Assembly (NCBI GenBank): GCA_905477565.1
Contig: CAJQGO010000270.1
Coordinates: 1 to 7,568, forward strand
DNA: 7,568 nt
Direction: 5' to 3'
Source: an uncultured Planctomycetota bacterium
GTDB lineage: Bacteria > Planctomycetota > Planctomycetia > Pirellulales > UBA1268
Part shown: positions 5,517-7,568 of the stretch, piece after piece
Layout of the letters: each line of letters opens with the position of its first letter
Position numbering within the stretch: the first letter of the stretch is position 1
Position numbers and translations under genes: made by a program
Notes under the pieces: model-generated
What the model was told of the DNA's origin: nothing
Seen by the model: only the letters and a program-made list of their open reading frames with translations
Database searches by the model: none

Positions 5517-7568
5517 ATGTCTTCTGGCACAGCTTCTCCACACACTCTTTCATCTGAATCTCACGCATCAGCGTGTAACAAAACGACTGCATCTGATGAC
5601 AATCCAGAATTTGCAGGTCGACACATTGGCCTTTCACCAACCGATGAGCAGTTCATGCTTGAAGCCATCGGAGCAAAAAGTCGAGATGCGTTGATTGAAG
5701 AAATTGTGCCAGCGAGCATCCTGAGGCGAACGGTGATGGATTTACCATCGGCTGTCTCAGAGCAAGAAGCACTTGCAGAACTGAAGGCTGTCGCCCAGCA
5801 AAACAACGTCTACAAAAGTTTCTTGGGTCAGGGATACTACGGCACGCATACTCCAGCGGTTATTCAACGAAATGTTTTAGAGAATCCATCCTGGTACACC
5901 GCCTACACACCGTATCAAGCAGAAATTTCTCAGGGCCGCATGGAAGCAGTTCTTGCATTTCAGACAATGATTTGTGACCTCTCTGGCATGCCTATTGCAA
6001 ATGCTTCTCTTCTTGATGAAGCAACAGCTGCTGCCGAAGCAATGACGTTAGCGCACAGAATGCATAAAGGTCAGGAGTCTACATTCATAGCCGACCGACG
6101 GTGCCATCCACAGACACTTGAAGTTCTGGCAACACGAGCTGAGCCGCTGGGTATTGATCTCATCATTGGTGATGTCGCGGATATGGTTGATGAGGAAACG
6201 TATTTTGGTGCTCTCGTACAGTACCCAACCACAGAAGGTGACATACCGGACTGGCGCGACCTTGCAGATCGAGTTCACGAACACAAGGCTCTTCTTTGTG
6301 TTGCTGCAGACCCTTTATCGCTGACGCTTCTCACACCGCCCGGTGAATGGGGTGCAGATATCGTTGTCGGCTCAACGCAACGCTTTGGCATGCCTATGGG
6401 CTGTGGGGGGCCGCACGCGGCGTACTTTGCCTGTCGCGACGCCTTTAAGCGGTCACTGCCTGGACGACTTGTTGGTGTCAGCGTTGATCATTCCGGACGG
6501 CCAGCCTATCGCCTGGCTTTGCAGACTCGAGAACAGCACATCCGCCGTGAGAAAGCGACATCAAACATTTGTACCGCTCAGGTTCTGCCTGCTGTCGTTG
6601 CCGCAATGTACGCTGTCTATCATGGCCCCATAGGCCTCAAGAAAATTGCGGAGAGTATTGCAGAGAAGACTGCTCTCCTCGCAGCCGGCCTACAAAAGCT
6701 TGGTATAGAAATTACAAATCAATACGCCTTCGACACGCTGTGTCTTCGAACCGGTGATGCAACGGATTCGTTCATAAAGCGGGCACAGGATGCTGGAATG
6801 AATCTCAGGAAGATTGATTCAAATCATATCGGGATCAGTCTTGACGAAACAACATGTGACGCTGATGTGATCAGTCTGTGGGGCGTTTTCACGCTATCGG
6901 AAAATTCTGTCGAAGAACTAAAAACATGTGAACTATCAACTCGGTCTCTTCTTCCGGACACCTGCATTCGGAAAAGTGACTTCCTCACCCATTCTGTCTT
7001 TCATTCCCATCGCAGCGAGACCCTATTACTCCGCTATCTTCGCGAATTAGCTGATCGTGACCTTGCACTCGATAGAACAATGATTCCATTGGGAAGTTGC
7101 ACGATGAAGCTGAATGCAACCAGTGAAATGATTCCGATCAGTTGGCCCGAGTTTGCTGACATTCATCCCTTTGCACCATCCCACCAGCGTCAGGGATATC
7201 AGATTCTCCAAGAGCAACTCTGTGAGTGGCTGGGTGAAGCCACTGGATATGCTGGCATCAGTCTTCAACCAAATGCTGGCAGCCAAGGCGAGTATGCAGG
7301 ACTCCTTGTCATTCGAGCCTGGCAACGTGCTCGAGGAGAAGGGCATAGAAATATCTGCCTGATTCCGGCATCAGCTCATGGAACCAATCCTGCAAGCGCT
7401 CAAATGGCTGGCATGAAGGTTGTTGTCACCGGTTGTGATGACCAAGGCAACGTAGACCTTGTCGAACTTCGGGAAAAGTGTGAGCAGTTCACAGATCAGT
7501 TGGCTGCTGTGATGATTACGTACCCAAGTACTCATGGCGTCTTCGAATCTGAAATCAAGAATCTTTGT
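5517..7568 (+). CDS. gcvP: Glycine dehydrogenase (decarboxylating), P protein, 5' part; runs off the window
   Basis: First 684 codons, open to the last base, of the PLP-dependent P protein of the glycine cleavage system. It decarboxylates glycine and passes the aminomethyl group to the lipoyl arm of GcvH. Landmarks in order: GRHIG (34-38), GYYGTH (106-111), [27 protein letters not shown] (165-176), [12 protein letters not shown] (from 522), SAHGTNPAS (619-627) and TYPSTHG near the end. These span the N-terminal and the beginning of the C-terminal half, so this is the single-chain form (E. coli GcvP is 957 residues), not split gcvPA/gcvPB. The PLP-binding lysine lies beyond the window, so catalytic competence cannot be confirmed here. 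The start at 5517 has a strong ribosome binding site six bases upstream. The RHIG motif sits about 18 residues later than in E. coli because of a Ser/Thr/His-rich N-terminal extension. A tandem glycine riboswitch lies directly upstream, and no gcvT or gcvH precedes it. Truncated only by the window edge. Confidence 0.97.
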   Translation, partial: MSSGTASPHTLSSESHASACNKTTASDDNPEFAGRHIGLSPTDEQFMLEAIGAKSRDALIEEIVPASILRRTVMDLPSAVSEQEALAELKAVAQQNNVYKSFLGQGYYGTHTPAVIQRNVLENPSWYTAYTPYQAEISQGRMEAVLAFQTMICDLSGMPIANASLLDEATAAAEAMTLAHRMHKGQESTFIADRRCHPQTLEVLATRAEPLGIDLIIGDVADMVDEETYFGALVQYPTTEGDIPDWRDLADRVHEHKALLCVAADPLSLTLLTPPGEWGADIVVGSTQRFGMPMGCGGPHAAYFACRDAFKRSLPGRLVGVSVDHSGRPAYRLALQTREQHIRREKATSNICTAQVLPAVVAAMYAVYHGPIGLKKIAESIAEKTALLAAGLQKLGIEITNQYAFDTLCLRTGDATDSFIKRAQDAGMNLRKIDSNHIGISLDETTCDADVISLWGVFTLSENSVEELKTCELSTRSLLPDTCIRKSDFLTHSVFHSHRSETLLLRYLRELADRDLALDRTMIPLGSCTMKLNATSEMIPISWPEFADIHPFAPSHQRQGYQILQEQLCEWLGEATGYAGISLQPNAGSQGEYAGLLVIRAWQRARGEGHRNICLIPASAHGTNPASAQMAGMKVVVTGCDDQGNVDLVELREKCEQFTDQLAAVMITYPSTHGVFESEIKNLC

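Noticed and set aside
5246..5640. Short frames on both strands over the riboswitch and gcvP start
   Set aside because: The sequence is fully explained by the two glycine aptamers, the leader and the gcvP N-terminus.
1..7568. CRISPR array, insertion sequence, integron or prophage
   Set aside because: No regularly spaced repeats, terminal inverted repeats, transposase or integrase motifs were seen.

Overview
This window looks like chromosomal DNA from a Gram-negative, probably aquatic bacterium. The clues are a Sec-exported multiheme cytochrome c, a bacterioferritin-independent FtnA-type ferritin, and a glycine-riboswitch-controlled glycine cleavage gene. Base composition is close to balanced. 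I cannot assign a phylum from the sequence alone: a marine proteobacterium or a planctomycete-like organism would both fit. No mobile element, CRISPR array, tRNA or rRNA is visible.

Left half (148-3854, minus strand): a two-gene block, read right to left. First comes a 987-residue periplasmic cytochrome with six CxxCH haem sites. It appears to combine an N-terminal cytochrome P460-like domain, a pentahaem central part and a C-terminal beta-rich domain. It is followed 47 bp later by a small membrane protein with three predicted membrane segments and a cyclic-nucleotide-binding domain, an architecture like that of Popeye-domain proteins. The short gap suggests co-transcription. A possible small gene (3875-4090) lies just upstream and overlaps an in-frame upstream ATG of the cytochrome by ATGA. 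A weak terminator-like hairpin sits beyond the cNMP gene at 67-95.

Middle (4095-5043): an intergenic stretch with a good Fur-box match at 4382-4400, followed by a plus-strand ferritin gene (4531-5043). This gives an iron theme next to the haem-rich cytochrome. The ferritin keeps ferroxidase site residues but has lost most of the third (C) iron site.

Right half (5209-7568, plus strand): a sigma70-like promoter, a tandem glycine riboswitch (two aptamers, 5244-5407), a roughly 110-nt expression platform, and the first 684 codons of a single-chain glycine dehydrogenase gcvP. The gene runs off the window before the PLP-lysine region. The predicted transcription start falls almost exactly at the first P1 strand of the riboswitch.

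The most unusual element is the P460-like/multihaem fusion cytochrome paired with a Popeye-like membrane cNMP sensor. The rest is recognisable housekeeping or iron-storage biology.
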